Assembly: GCA_000176735.1 (NCBI GenBank)
Contig: ADBE01000026.1
Coordinates: 1 to 42,866 of the forward strand
DNA length: 42,866 nt
Source: Neisseria polysaccharea ATCC 43768
GTDB taxonomy: Bacteria; Pseudomonadota; Gammaproteobacteria; Burkholderiales; Neisseriaceae
Direction: 5' to 3'
Shown here: positions 13,935 through 21,255 of the stretch, in pieces
Numbering within the stretch: the stretch's first letter is position 1
Layout: every line of letters starts with the position of its first letter
Made by a program: the position numbers and the translations under genes
Notes under the pieces: model-generated
Databases searched by the model: none
What the model was told of the DNA's origin: nothing
Seen by the model: only the letters and a program-made list of their open reading frames with translations

Positions 13935-14990
13935 GTGTTTGAAACGCCGACATTTGAGCAAATCCGCGAGCGTATCCTGCGCGATACCAAAAGCCTGTGG
14001 CCGGATGCCGATATCAGCCCCGACAGCGACCATTATGTGCACGCCAGCCGTTTGGCCAGCTGCGCCGAAGGGCAATATGCGCATCAAAGCTGGATTGTGC
14101 GGCAGATTTTCCCTGATACCGCCGACCGCGAGTATTTGGAGCGGCATGCCTCCATGCGCGGCTTGCGCCGCCGCAATCCTACCACGGCCAGCGGCACGCT
14201 GACCGTAAGCGGTATTGCGCAATCCATGCTTTCAGACGGCCTGCAAGTGCGTATCGGCCAGCGTTTTTACCGCACTACCGCCCGCGCCGTTATCGGCAGC
14301 GGCGGCACGGCGGAAATACCGGCAATCGCCGACGAGCCGGGCGCGGCCGCCAATGTGCGCGACGGCGAGGCGCAACTGATGGCCGCCCCCGCCGGTGTGG
14401 CCACCGAATGCCGCCTTACCGTACAAGGCGGCACCGACCGAGAAAGCGATGCCTCACTGCTGGCGCGTCTGTTGGAAATCATCCGCCTACCGCCCGCAGG
14501 CGGCAACCGTTACGACTATAAAAACTGGGCGTTGAGTGTTGACGGCGTAACCAGCGCATATGTTTATCCGCTGCGCCGCGGCTTGGGTACGGTGGATATT
14601 GCCATTACCTCCGCCGACGGTGTGCCGTCGGAAGAAACTGTGCGCCGCGTACAGGCTTATATCGACGATATGCGCCCGGTAACGGCAAAAAATGCGCTGG
14701 TACTCAAGCCAACCGTAACGGCGGTGCCTGTTACCGTGCAAGTCAAGCTCGACGGCATCGACTTGGACGAGGCCAAGCGCCGCATACGGACGGCCCTAAA
14801 AGAATATTTCGACACCCTGATCCCTGGCGACGGCCTGACTGTGTCGCAAATCGAGGCTGCTATCAGCAATGTGGATGGTGTGATCGACCGCCGTCTGACT
14901 GCGCCGACGGCCAACCGTGCCGCCGATACGGTTAACCGCATCGAGTGGTTTAAAGCGGGCGCGATTAATGTAACGGAGATGCCGTCATGA
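13935..14990 (+). CDS. Baseplate J-like wedge protein (Mu gp47-like)
   Basis: 351 residues, GTG start with AGAGG 8 bases upstream. Baseplate J family (P2 gpJ, Mu gp47, T4 gp6-like), forming the inner wedge ring. Typical parts: DADISPDSDHYVHASRLASC in the N-terminal region, the LRRRNPTTASGTLT block, the GGTDRESDASLLARLLEIIR segment, and a C-terminal domain ending with GDGLTVSQIEAAISNVDGV. ATGA overlap with gp48. An AG-DUS on the minus strand lies at 14231-14242. Confidence 0.9.
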   Translation: MFETPTFEQIRERILRDTKSLWPDADISPDSDHYVHASRLASCAEGQYAHQSWIVRQIFPDTADREYLERHASMRGLRRRNPTTASGTLTVSGIAQSMLSDGLQVRIGQRFYRTTARAVIGSGGTAEIPAIADEPGAAANVRDGEAQLMAAPAGVATECRLTVQGGTDRESDASLLARLLEIIRLPPAGGNRYDYKNWALSVDGVTSAYVYPLRRGLGTVDIAITSADGVPSEETVRRVQAYIDDMRPVTAKNALVLKPTVTAVPVTVQVKLDGIDLDEAKRRIRTALKEYFDTLIPGDGLTVSQIEAAISNVDGVIDRRLTAPTANRAADTVNRIEWFKAGAINVTEMPS

Positions 14991-15547
14991 GCTATCAAGA
15001 CATCTTGCGGGGCCTGTTGCCCCCCGTGTCGTATGCCCGCAATGCCCCGCGTGTGCGGGCGCAGGCAGAAATAGACGGCGCAGCGCTGGATGCGGTGGCG
15101 GAATCGGCTCAAAGCGTTGCCGATACCGTCGACCCGCGCAGCGCCGGCCAAATGCTGGCCGATTGGGAGCGCGTATTAGGTTTGGACGGTACGGGCAAAA
15201 ACCGCCAGCACCGTGTGTTGGCCGTCATGGCCAAGCTAAACGAAACAGGCGGCTTGAGTATTCCTTATTTTGTGCGTTTGGCCGAGGCGGCGGGCTATCA
15301 AATCCAAATCGACGAACCGCAGCCGTTCCGCGCCGGTGTCAACCGTGCGGGCGACCGTCTTGCGCCGCAGGAAATCATGTGGGTGTGGCACGTTAACGTG
15401 CGCGGCGGCAACAACCGCATTACCCGATTCCGCGCCGGTATCTCGGCGGCGGGCGACAGGCTGACCGATTACAGCGATGCCGTGATCGAGAGCCTGTTCA
15501 ACCGCCTCAAGCCCGCCCACACCGCTATCCGATTTACCTACCGATAA
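14987..15547 (+). CDS. Mu gp48-like baseplate protein (DUF2313)
   Basis: 186 residues. The DUF2313/gp48 family follows gp47 in Mu-like phages and links wedges to the tail fibre. Seen are LRGLLPPVSYARNAPRVRAQ, the DPRSAGQMLADWERVLGL core and KLNETGGLSIPYFVRLAEAA. Translationally coupled to gp47 (ATGA); the fibre gene starts 10 bases after its stop. Confidence 0.87.
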   Translation: MSYQDILRGLLPPVSYARNAPRVRAQAEIDGAALDAVAESAQSVADTVDPRSAGQMLADWERVLGLDGTGKNRQHRVLAVMAKLNETGGLSIPYFVRLAEAAGYQIQIDEPQPFRAGVNRAGDRLAPQEIMWVWHVNVRGGNNRITRFRAGISAAGDRLTDYSDAVIESLFNRLKPAHTAIRFTYR

Positions 15548-15557
15548 GGACTAAACC

Positions 15558-16487
15558 ATGCACCCCATCGAAACCCCCGACAAGACCTTCCACGACGGCG
15601 ACGGCGTGTCCGAATTGGGCACCATCCTGCCCGCGTGGTGGCTCAACCAAGTGCAATCCGAGCTGTTGGCCGTGCTGACTGCGGCCGGTATCCAGCCGGA
15701 TAAGTCGCAGCCTAATCAATTACTGGCAGCACTGAATAAGCTGGCTGTAGTTACCACCGGCAACCAAGAAATTGCCGGCGACAAAACCCTTACCGGCCTC
15801 GCCACCCTGAAAAAAGGCGCGATTGTGGCCGACAGCGTGGGCGACTTTAATGCCAACCAATACCTGCAAATCGGCGCAAACAACGTAAACGCTTATTTTT
15901 ACAACAAGCGCAGCGGCAAATACCTGTCCATGCGCAACGACGGCGAGCTGCGCTATGACGGCAAGCGCCTGCTCAATGTGGACGACCTCGCCGGCATGAT
16001 ACCCAGCGGCGCCGTGATGTACTTCGCCGGGCAGACCGCCCCCGCAGGCTGGCTCAAAGCCAACGGCGCGGTCGTATCGCGCACCCTCTACGCCGCCCTT
16101 TTCCAATCCATCGGTACTACCTACGGCGCGGGTGACGGGCACAGCACCTTTAATTTACCCGACCTGCGCGGTGAATTCGTGCGCGGCTGGGACGACGGCC
16201 GCGGCATAGATAGCAGGCGGGCACTGGGTAGTGCGCAAAGCGATGCCATCCGGAATATTACCGGCAAAATTGACAGCGGAAAAAACAGCGCACTGCAACT
16301 GTTCGACTACATCGAGCCGACGGGCGCGTTTGGCGTGGAAAAATCATGGAAACAGTGGACAAGCGAAGGCAGCGGCGGAAATGACAATATTCCGCGCGCC
16401 ATCACATTCGACGCCTCCCGCGTTGTTCCCACGGCCAACGAAAACCGCCCACGCAACATCGCATTGTTGGCCTGTATCAAAATTTAA
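15558..16487 (+). CDS. Tail fibre protein with tail collar domain (Mu gpS-like position)
   Basis: 309 residues. Starts MHPIETPDKTFHDGDG, a common beginning of neisserial Mu-like fibre proteins. The collar domain sits near residues 150-220: SGAVMYFAGQTAPAGWLKAN, then FQSIGTTYGAGDGHSTFNLP and DLRGEFVRGWDDGRG. The C-terminal ~80 residues (from SAQSDAIRN) form the receptor-facing tip with the family's SRVVPTANENRPRNIALLAC ending. It is short beside the Mu fibre, so the tip is probably compact. An AG-DUS covers the stop region (16487-16498). Confidence 0.87.
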   Translation: MHPIETPDKTFHDGDGVSELGTILPAWWLNQVQSELLAVLTAAGIQPDKSQPNQLLAALNKLAVVTTGNQEIAGDKTLTGLATLKKGAIVADSVGDFNANQYLQIGANNVNAYFYNKRSGKYLSMRNDGELRYDGKRLLNVDDLAGMIPSGAVMYFAGQTAPAGWLKANGAVVSRTLYAALFQSIGTTYGAGDGHSTFNLPDLRGEFVRGWDDGRGIDSRRALGSAQSDAIRNITGKIDSGKNSALQLFDYIEPTGAFGVEKSWKQWTSEGSGGNDNIPRAITFDASRVVPTANENRPRNIALLACIKI

Positions 16488-16508
16488 GGCCGTCTGAAAG
16501 GATAAATC

Positions 16509-17285
16509 ATGAGCGAAAACCAATACCCGCCAACCAAGCCCGTCTGCCAGTTGGATGCCGACAACCTCTACCTGCACCAAACCGTGGCCGACCTCGACCC
16601 GCTGGCCGCAGACGGCGGCTACCTATTGCCGGCCGGCTGCGTGGACACCCAGCCGCCCGAAACCCGTGCAGGCTTCGCCGCCCGTTGGCTACCCGAAAGG
16701 GTCGAATGGCAATACCTGCCCGACCATCGCGGCAAAACCGCCTACCGCACCGACGACGGCGCGGAGGTGCAGGTTGAACAGGTGGGCGAGCTGCCCGCCG
16801 AGCTGACCCTGCTGCCGCGAGAGAACGAATATCAGACGTGGGATGCCAAAGCGAAGGCTTGGATATTGCCTCCGGACGTTGCCGCCCGGCTCAAAGCCGA
16901 ACAGCAGGATGAGATGTGGAAGCGCATCAAGGACAAGCGTTACGACAACCTGCGGCATGGAGTTTATATCAAGTCCGTAGGCAAGTGGTTTCAAACCGAT
17001 GACGCCACCCGCCTGCAATATTTGGCACTGGCGCTGGAAAGTGTAACGGGCGGTTTTAAAAAGCCCATCAACTGGAAGACGATGGATAACAGCTTTTTAC
17101 AGCTAACTCCCGAGCTGCTGCGCGAAATCATGCAGACCATGCACGATAACGAACAAGCCGACTTTGCCAATGCCGAAAAACACAAAGCGGCCATGCTCAA
17201 AGCCGAAAATCCTCTGGAATATGACTACAGCGGCGGCTGGACGGCCAACTATGAGCAAATTGAAGACGGGGAGACCAACAGATGA
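16509..17285 (+). CDS. Tail fibre assembly-like protein (DUF4376 C-terminal domain)
   Basis: 258 residues. The C-terminal half (KRIKDKRYDNLRHGVYIKSV, then KWFQTDDATRLQYLALALES) matches the DUF4376 domain found in tail fibre-associated and chaperone proteins of neisserial and pasteurellal phages. The N-terminal half holds a WDAKAKAWILPPDVAARLKA segment near residue 115, typical of such fibre accessories. Position right after the fibre gene suggests it helps fold the fibre or decorates it. It overlaps the next gene by ATGA. Confidence 0.7.
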   Translation: MSENQYPPTKPVCQLDADNLYLHQTVADLDPLAADGGYLLPAGCVDTQPPETRAGFAARWLPERVEWQYLPDHRGKTAYRTDDGAEVQVEQVGELPAELTLLPRENEYQTWDAKAKAWILPPDVAARLKAEQQDEMWKRIKDKRYDNLRHGVYIKSVGKWFQTDDATRLQYLALALESVTGGFKKPINWKTMDNSFLQLTPELLREIMQTMHDNEQADFANAEKHKAAMLKAENPLEYDYSGGWTANYEQIEDGETNR

Positions 17286-17776
17286 GCGAACGGAAAATTT
17301 ATCTAGCCCTCTACAAAGGCCGCCGCGACGGCAGCGGCTGGCGCGTATGGTGTGCAAGGGCGACCGACTGGCTGACCCGTGCCCTCACACGAGGACAATA
17401 CAGCCACTGCGAGATTGCAGTGAGGCTGACAGAAAAAAACAATGGCGGACAGGCAGCGTATCAATGCTATTCCGCCTCCATCCGGGACGGCGGCGTGCGC
17501 GTGAAAACCATGCCGCTGCCTGCGGCCAAGTGGGACTTGATCCAAATGGAGTCAACCTCCGAAGCACACGAACGTCTGCAAAGGGTATGGGCGGAAACCC
17601 GAGACCAAGGCTACGACCTGATGGGCGCATTGGGTATCGCCTTCGGGCTGCCGCAAAACCGCAGCCGCTGGTTTTGCTCCGAATGGTGTGCGACTGCCCT
17701 AGGGCTGCCCGACGGCTGGCGCTGGTCGCCCAACGACCTTGCCGCCATCGTGCCCGCTTTAAAAAGGCAGGCATGA
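17282..17776 (+). CDS. Permuted papain-like (NlpC/P60, YiiX-type) hydrolase
   Basis: 164 residues. The motifs RGQYSHCEIAV with His42 and RWFCSEWCATALGLP with Cys132 give the His-before-Cys order of circularly permuted papain-like enzymes (YiiX/LRAT-like branch). Members cleave amide bonds, often in peptidoglycan or lipids. It carries no signal peptide or membrane segment. The position at the end of the tail operon, overlapping the fibre-assembly gene, suggests a virion- or lysis-linked cell wall hydrolase, or a protein delivered to the host. Substrate is unknown. A small hairpin follows the stop. Confidence 0.65.
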   Translation: MSERKIYLALYKGRRDGSGWRVWCARATDWLTRALTRGQYSHCEIAVRLTEKNNGGQAAYQCYSASIRDGGVRVKTMPLPAAKWDLIQMESTSEAHERLQRVWAETRDQGYDLMGALGIAFGLPQNRSRWFCSEWCATALGLPDGWRWSPNDLAAIVPALKRQA

Positions 17777-17781
17777 AAAAT

Positions 17782-17798
17782 CCCGCCACATGGGCGGG
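17782..17798 (+). terminator. GC-rich hairpin after the hydrolase gene
   Basis: CCCGCC (17782-17787) pairs with GGCGGG (17793-17798) around ACATG. There is no T-run, so it may be weak or act in RNA processing at the end of the tail operon. Confidence 0.45.
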
Positions 17799-17821
17799 GA
17801 ACACGAAAGATGAGACGGCGA

Positions 17822-17907
17822 CGCGGTAGGTGCGGTAACACCCGCCGCGACAGCCAAGCAGAGATAGCCTGCATTGACCCAAGGCCGCCACCCTCGAGGG
17901 TGCGCGG
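17822..17907 (+). promoter_or_regulatory. Palindromes in the com upstream region
   Basis: Two structures lie in the 158-base gap before com. A hairpin at 17822-17849 (CGCGG/CCGCG outside, GGTG/CACC inside) is followed by a perfect 14-bp palindrome CACCCTCGAGGGTG (17889-17902), flanked by CCGC and GCGG with one bulged base (17885-17907). A TTGACC at 17874-17879 could be a -35 box, but no good -10 box follows at the right distance. The Mu mom region has GATC sites here; none is seen in this gap. This looks like an operator or activator site of different type. Confidence 0.5.
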
Positions 17908-17934
17908 ATTGTATCACGCAATGTAGGAAAAATA

Positions 17935-18138
17935 ATGCAATACCGATGCAAAAGCTGCGGCAAATTACTGACCATTGGCAGCGGCACCGTGCAAATCAAG
18001 TGCCAACGCTGCAAAACAGTAAACCAATTCAGTTCTTTAACAACCCGGAACGCCCCGAGTGCCGAAATTGCGAACACTACGCAGAAAGGCACTTATGTAC
18101 CGCAAAGCACCCCTGCCGTTCACCGGCCAAAAACGTAA
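17935..18138 (+). CDS. com: Com-like zinc finger translational activator
   Basis: 67 residues. The N-terminal YRCKSCGKLL...IKCQRCKTVNQF holds Cys5, Cys8, Cys23 and Cys26, the four-cysteine zinc site of Mu Com. Com binds the com-mom mRNA and exposes the ribosome binding site of the downstream modification gene. Here too the gene overlaps the next one: its last 44 bases run through the start of the methyltransferase. AGGA lies 7 bases before the ATG. The C-terminal third is low complexity (Ser/Thr/Pro), probably dispensable coding room for the overlap. Confidence 0.85.
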   Translation: MQYRCKSCGKLLTIGSGTVQIKCQRCKTVNQFSSLTTRNAPSAEIANTTQKGTYVPQSTPAVHRPKT

Positions 18139-18922
18139 CTTTTTAAAGCTGTTTAAACAGGTGTTAAACGACCATATCCCCGGTGACGGGGAGGATTGGA
18201 CAATCTTAGACGCTTTCGGGGGTTTCGGCCTCTTATCGCATACCGCCAAACAATGCAAACCGGCCGCCCGCGTTATTTATAACGACTACGACGGCTACAG
18301 CGAGCGCCTGCAACACATTCCCGACATCAACCATTTGCGCCGCCTGCTTGCCGGGCTGCTGACCCCCGTTCCACGCAGCAAACCGGTGCCACCGGCAATT
18401 AAGGCCGCCATCGTGGCTGCCATCCGCAGCTTCGGCGGCTATATCGACCTCGACTGCTTGGTTTCATGGTTGCTATTCAGCGGCAACACCGCCGCCGATT
18501 TGGACGAGCTAGGCCGCAAAACCATGTACAACTGTATCAGCCTCAGCGACTACCCCGAGGTACAAGACTACCTGCAAGGAGTGGAGATAGTCGACCAATC
18601 CTACCGCGAGCTGCTACCGCAACATATCGGCAACCCGCGCACGTTATTGGTACTCGACCCGCCCTACGTCTGCACCCAGCAGGGCAACTACCGCAAGGCA
18701 GCCTACTTCGGCATGGTAGAGTTCCTGCGCCTGATGGCAATGGTGCGCCCACCCTTTATCTTTTTCAGCAGCACCCGCAGCGAACTGCCCGCTTATCTCG
18801 ACCTCGTGGCCGAACTGCGCCTGCCCGGATGGGAGCGTTTTACAGGCAGCCAAACCCTGACAGTGAGCAGCACCATCAACCGCAATTCAAGCTACGACGA
18901 CCACCTGATTTATAAGTTCTGA
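18095..18922 (+). CDS. Phage DNA adenine N6-methyltransferase in the mom position
   Basis: 275 residues. Motif X (PFTGQK, 8-13), motif I (DAFGGFG, 39-45) and motif IV (DPPY, 188-191) occur in the order of D12/Dam-type alpha-group adenine methyltransferases. Characterised relatives from FluMu (hin1523), Pnme1 (nma1821) and hia5 methylate adenine with little sequence preference, replacing the Mom modification that guards Mu DNA against restriction. ATG 18095, preceded by AAAGG, is preferred to an ATG at 18059, since it keeps motif X near the N-terminus. The start inside com suggests Com-dependent translation. A hairpin follows. Confidence 0.87.
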   Translation: MYRKAPLPFTGQKRNFLKLFKQVLNDHIPGDGEDWTILDAFGGFGLLSHTAKQCKPAARVIYNDYDGYSERLQHIPDINHLRRLLAGLLTPVPRSKPVPPAIKAAIVAAIRSFGGYIDLDCLVSWLLFSGNTAADLDELGRKTMYNCISLSDYPEVQDYLQGVEIVDQSYRELLPQHIGNPRTLLVLDPPYVCTQQGNYRKAAYFGMVEFLRLMAMVRPPFIFFSSTRSELPAYLDLVAELRLPGWERFTGSQTLTVSSTINRNSSYDDHLIYKF

Positions 18923-18958
18923 CAGCGGGCAGCATACTACTTTTAAAGACATAAGATA

Positions 18959-18989
18959 ATCCCCGTTTAACAGGCCATTAAACGGGGAT
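18959..18989. terminator. 12-bp perfect hairpin at the end of the prophage
   Basis: ATCCCCGTTTAA (18959-18970) pairs with TTAAACGGGGAT (18978-18989) over CAGGCCA, followed by AAATTT. It probably ends the com-methyltransferase transcript before the transposase binding sites. Confidence 0.75.
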
Positions 18990-18995
18990 AAATTT

Positions 18996-19077
18996 GTGCA
19001 AAAGCTTATACAATTTTCTACGCTGCGGCGGTGCAAAAGCTGCTGCCAATTTGTGCAAAAGCTGCCGCCGCCTTACA
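18996..19077. repeat. Right end of the prophage with three transposase-binding repeats
   Basis: GTGCAAAAGCT occurs exactly three times, at 18996-19006, 19031-19041 and 19053-19063, spaced 35 and 22 bases. Mu's right end also has three MuA sites with the outer two about 22 bases apart. Read inwards from 19077 the sequence is TGTAAGGCGGCGGCAGC, which starts with the obligatory TG and resembles the Mu right end (TGAAGCGGCG). The exact end is inferred; 19078-19137 would then be host DNA, and holds nothing else recognisable before the ribA stop. Confidence 0.7.
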
Positions 19078-19137
19078 AGGTATGGAAACCTGTTTCCCGA
19101 AAGGCGGCGCAGGATGCCCGTTCCCTGCAACTTTGCC

Positions 19138-19731
19138 TTATTCCGACATCAAATGCCCCAACTTGTCCGCCTTGGTTTGGAGATAACGCTCGTTTTCCAG
19201 ATTTTCCCCGACGTGCAGGGGGATGCGTTCGACCACGTTAATCCCCGCATCTTTCAGGGTTTGGATTTTTTCGGGGTTGTTGGTCAGCAGTTTGACCGAG
19301 CGGATGCCCAGATATTCGTAGATAGATTGCGCCAGACGGAAATCGCGGGCATCGACGGGCAGCCCGAGTGCCAAATTGGCTTCAACAGTATCCATACCTT
19401 GGTCTTGCAGATGATAGGCGCGGATTTTGTTAATCAGCCCGATGCCGCGTCCTTCCTGACGCAGATAGACGATGATGCCGCGCCCCTCTGTCTGTACCGC
19501 CCTCATGGCCGCTTCAAGTTGAGGCCCGCAGTCGCATTTTCTCGAGAACAGCGCGTCTCCCGTCAGGCATTCGGAGTGGATGCGCGTCAGAACCGGATTG
19601 CCGTCTGAACAATCACCGACGGTCAGCGCGACGTGTTCCTGCCCGCCTGCTTCTTCAAAACCGTGCATCGTAAATACGCCCCATTCGGTCGGCAGGCGGC
19701 AGGAAGCCACATGGTTCAACATTTCAGACAT
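19138..19731 (-). CDS. ribA: GTP cyclohydrolase II
   Basis: 197 residues, family length. It opens the imidazole ring of GTP in the first step of riboflavin synthesis, releasing formate and pyrophosphate. The zinc ligands Cys55, Cys66 and Cys68 lie in [15 protein letters not shown], followed by the active-site [11 protein letters not shown] segment. ATG at 19731 has GGAG upstream; a further in-frame ATG at 19743 is less well placed. Its start overlaps the end of the GAF-domain gene by 8 bases, so the two are co-transcribed. The Mu-like prophage is integrated about 60 bases downstream of its stop, leaving the gene intact. Confidence 0.96.
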   Translation of the reverse strand: MSEMLNHVASCRLPTEWGVFTMHGFEEAGGQEHVALTVGDCSDGNPVLTRIHSECLTGDALFSRKCDCGPQLEAAMRAVQTEGRGIIVYLRQEGRGIGLINKIRAYHLQDQGMDTVEANLALGLPVDARDFRLAQSIYEYLGIRSVKLLTNNPEKIQTLKDAGINVVERIPLHVGENLENERYLQTKADKLGHLMSE

Positions 19732-20401
19732 CTTCACTCCCATCTTTTTCGGCAGACATACCCAACAGCAGTTTCAAAGGTTTGGACAAAGCCAAGGCAA
19801 GAGCCACCCATTCCGCCTGTGCTGCCTCATCCGCACACTCTGCGCATTCAAATTCCACATGAACCACGCCCAACACACCGCCACTTTCCGTGCAGACCGG
19901 AATGGAAATTTGCGCCGCCGAAGCATGATTGCGTTCTCCCGAAAGCTCACCCAAATCCAACCAACGGCGTACATCCGAGGCAACATTCATCCAGCCGCTT
20001 TGCGCCGAACGGCAAGCCAGCGAAACCTTGCCTGCCGCTTCATCCAAATCCCACAGGTTTTCCAAAACCTCGCCCTGTCGGGACAGGCATATCAGTTGGA
20101 AAGCCTGGTTTTCAGACGGCATCAGGGCATAAACCGCCGCACTCCGCACGCCTGTCGAGCGCGAAAACACCGAATCCAAAGCCATGAAAAGCCGTTTCAG
20201 ACCTTCCTCATTCCCGCTGTTTTGCTCCAAATAATCGGCAAGCCTCCAATCCTCATGCTCAAGCCACAAAACCGAACGCTCAATCGAAGCCGTCCCCATA
20301 TCCATTACCGTCTGAGTCGTCAGATACGCCGCCCGAACCTCGTCAAGCGACAGCTTTAAACCTTGGGTCAGCAGAAAATCTTTAATCAAAGCAGCAGGCA
20401 T
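19724..20401 (-). CDS. GAF domain-containing protein
   Basis: 225 residues. The C-terminal ~150 residues carry a GAF-like pattern: [19 protein letters not shown], the [20 protein letters not shown] strand pair and a closing helix [17 protein letters not shown]. The N-terminal ~75 residues are helical. No output domain is attached, so it may sense a small molecule or redox signal as a separate subunit, but the ligand is unknown. ATG 20401 is taken; a TTG two codons earlier is possible. It sits upstream of and overlaps ribA. Confidence 0.75.
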   Translation of the reverse strand: MPAALIKDFLLTQGLKLSLDEVRAAYLTTQTVMDMGTASIERSVLWLEHEDWRLADYLEQNSGNEEGLKRLFMALDSVFSRSTGVRSAAVYALMPSENQAFQLICLSRQGEVLENLWDLDEAAGKVSLACRSAQSGWMNVASDVRRWLDLGELSGERNHASAAQISIPVCTESGGVLGVVHVEFECAECADEAAQAEWVALALALSKPLKLLLGMSAEKDGSEDV

Positions 20402-20510
20402 ACCCAAATTCCGTCAATAAAAACAAAAACCGCCGGATTCCGATGCCAGGCGGACGAATAGTGGATTTTACCGCTGCAAAGCATAAGCCTCAACTATTAC
20501 GCCCAAAGCC

Positions 20511-20538
20511 TTGCGCAATCGGACAAAATCTGTATAAT
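20511..20538 (+). promoter_or_regulatory. Promoter of the tRNA-Leu gene
   Basis: TTGCGC (20511-20516), 16 bases, then TATAAT (20533-20538) with an extended TG two bases before it. The first tRNA base is 13 bases after the -10 box. Confidence 0.75.
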
Positions 20539-20550
20539 CTCCACCCTTAT

Positions 20551-20635
20551 GCGGACGTGGCGAAATTGGTAGACGCACCAGATTTAGGTTCTGGCGCCGA
20601 GAGGTGTGAGAGTTCGAGTCTCTCCGTCCGCACCA
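20551..20635 (+). tRNA. tRNA-Leu (anticodon UAG)
   Basis: 85 bases including an encoded CCA. The acceptor stem is GCGGACG/CGTCCGC. The anticodon stem CCAGA (20578-20582) and TCTGG (20590-20594) encloses TTTAGGT with anticodon TAG at 20585-20587, reading CUA/CUG leucine codons. The GGTTCGAGT-type T arm reads as GTTCGAGTC, and a long variable arm marks it as class II. The phage remnant downstream suggests this tRNA was an integration site. Confidence 0.95.
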
Positions 20636-20697
20636 TTAACAATAAATAAATCAATTACTTAAAATACATTGGGACAATTTAGGGACGCAAAATACAG

Positions 20698-20726
20698 GCC
20701 ATCTGATTTAATCAGGTGGCTTTTTT
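20698..20726 (+). terminator. Terminator after tRNA-Leu
   Basis: GCCATCTGAT (20698-20707) pairs with ATCAGGTGGC (20711-20720) with one G-U pair over TTA, followed by six T. It probably ends the tRNA transcript. Confidence 0.8.
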
Positions 20727-20806
20727 ATCGGGCTTGGATAAATTTAAAATCATATAAATCAGAATCTTGCAATATATTCAAAAACCTCTTGCATTACCGT
20801 TAAAAC

Positions 20807-20998
20807 ATTGATTACACGCCAAACAACCTGAAGGAATTGCGCCATAAATACGGCTTGACGCAAAAGTGGGTTGCCGAGATTACGGGCGTAACTTTGGTGA
20901 CGGAACAAAAATAGGAGGCGGCAATGGGTTTGAAAGCGCATTGCGATATGCCGCACACGCGTTGGTTGGTTTTGTTGGAATATTTGGGGAATCTTTAA
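20807..20998 (+). pseudogene. Phage helix-turn-helix protein broken by an amber codon
   Basis: One frame reads NNLKELRHKYGLTQKWVAEI then TGVTLVTEQK, a Cro/CI-type helix-turn-helix, then TAG (20912-20914), then EAAMGLKAHCDMPHTRWLVL to a normal stop at 20998. In intact phage relatives a Trp stands after the Gln-Lys of helix three (pattern Q-K-W-E), so TGG to TAG explains the stop. The frame also lacks an ATG: it begins ATT GAT after an in-frame TAA. Two independent lesions make it a dead gene of about 63 codons. Confidence 0.6.
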
Positions 20999-21029
20999 AT
21001 CGGTTTTGTTTGAATAACATCGGAATGAT

Positions 21030-21065
21030 GCCGTCTGTAAGCAAATTTGCTTCAGGCGGCTTTTT
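21030..21065. terminator. Hairpin with degenerate uptake sequence in the remnant
   Basis: GCCGTCTG...CAGGCGGC outer arms enclose a perfect AAGCAAATTTGCTT (21039-21052), followed by a T-run. The left part, ATGCCGTCTG-TAA, is an AT-DUS with an inserted T. Confidence 0.6.
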
Positions 21066-21112
21066 ATTTGCCCCGAGAAATGGTTTGTCGGTGTGTTTTT
21101 TGTGTAACTTAG

Positions 21113-21253
21113 CGCGGGGAGATTGCGTGGCAGATTGATGCGCTTAATGGGAAGTTTGAGTGGAAAGAGGAGAAGGGCTTTGACCCGAATGTGTTTAAAA
21201 CAACCAGTTATGAGATTACCGACCCGAATACGGGCTTGGCGGCGGTATTTTGA
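21113..21253 (+). pseudogene. Phage gene fragment, unassigned
   Basis: Open from a TAG at 21110 to TGA at 21253 and reading WQIDALNGKFEWKEEKGFDP then NVFKTTSYEITDPNTGLAAV. The composition looks truly coding, but there is no start or upstream part and no family is recognised. It is probably the 3' end of a phage structural or recombination gene. Confidence 0.4.
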
Positions 21254-21255
21254 AT

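Larger units (their letters stand above)
1..19077 (+). mobile_element. Mu-like prophage, right half (late genes to right end)
   Basis: Every gene from the left edge to 18922 is on the + strand and follows the late-gene order of phage Mu: G, I/Z, T, 35, 36, 37, 38, L, M, 41, tape measure, N, P, 45, 46, 47, 48, fibre genes, com plus a modification gene. The right boundary is inferred from three 11-bp repeats and a terminal CA at 19076-19077. Neisserial relatives are MuMenB and Pnme1 (PNM1), the latter known to carry an adenine methyltransferase in the mom position. Repressor, transposase and early genes lie left of the window, so the left end and whether the prophage is active cannot be judged. 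Structural genes look intact apart from gp35. Confidence 0.93.

Noticed and set aside
19580-20359. 259-codon plus-strand frame over ribA and the GAF gene
   Set aside because: Overlaps two well-supported minus-strand genes and has no recognisable domain.
20451-20475. Correia repeat end (TATAGTGGATTA-like)
   Set aside because: Only a partial match (ATAGTGGATTTTA) and no second inverted end nearby.
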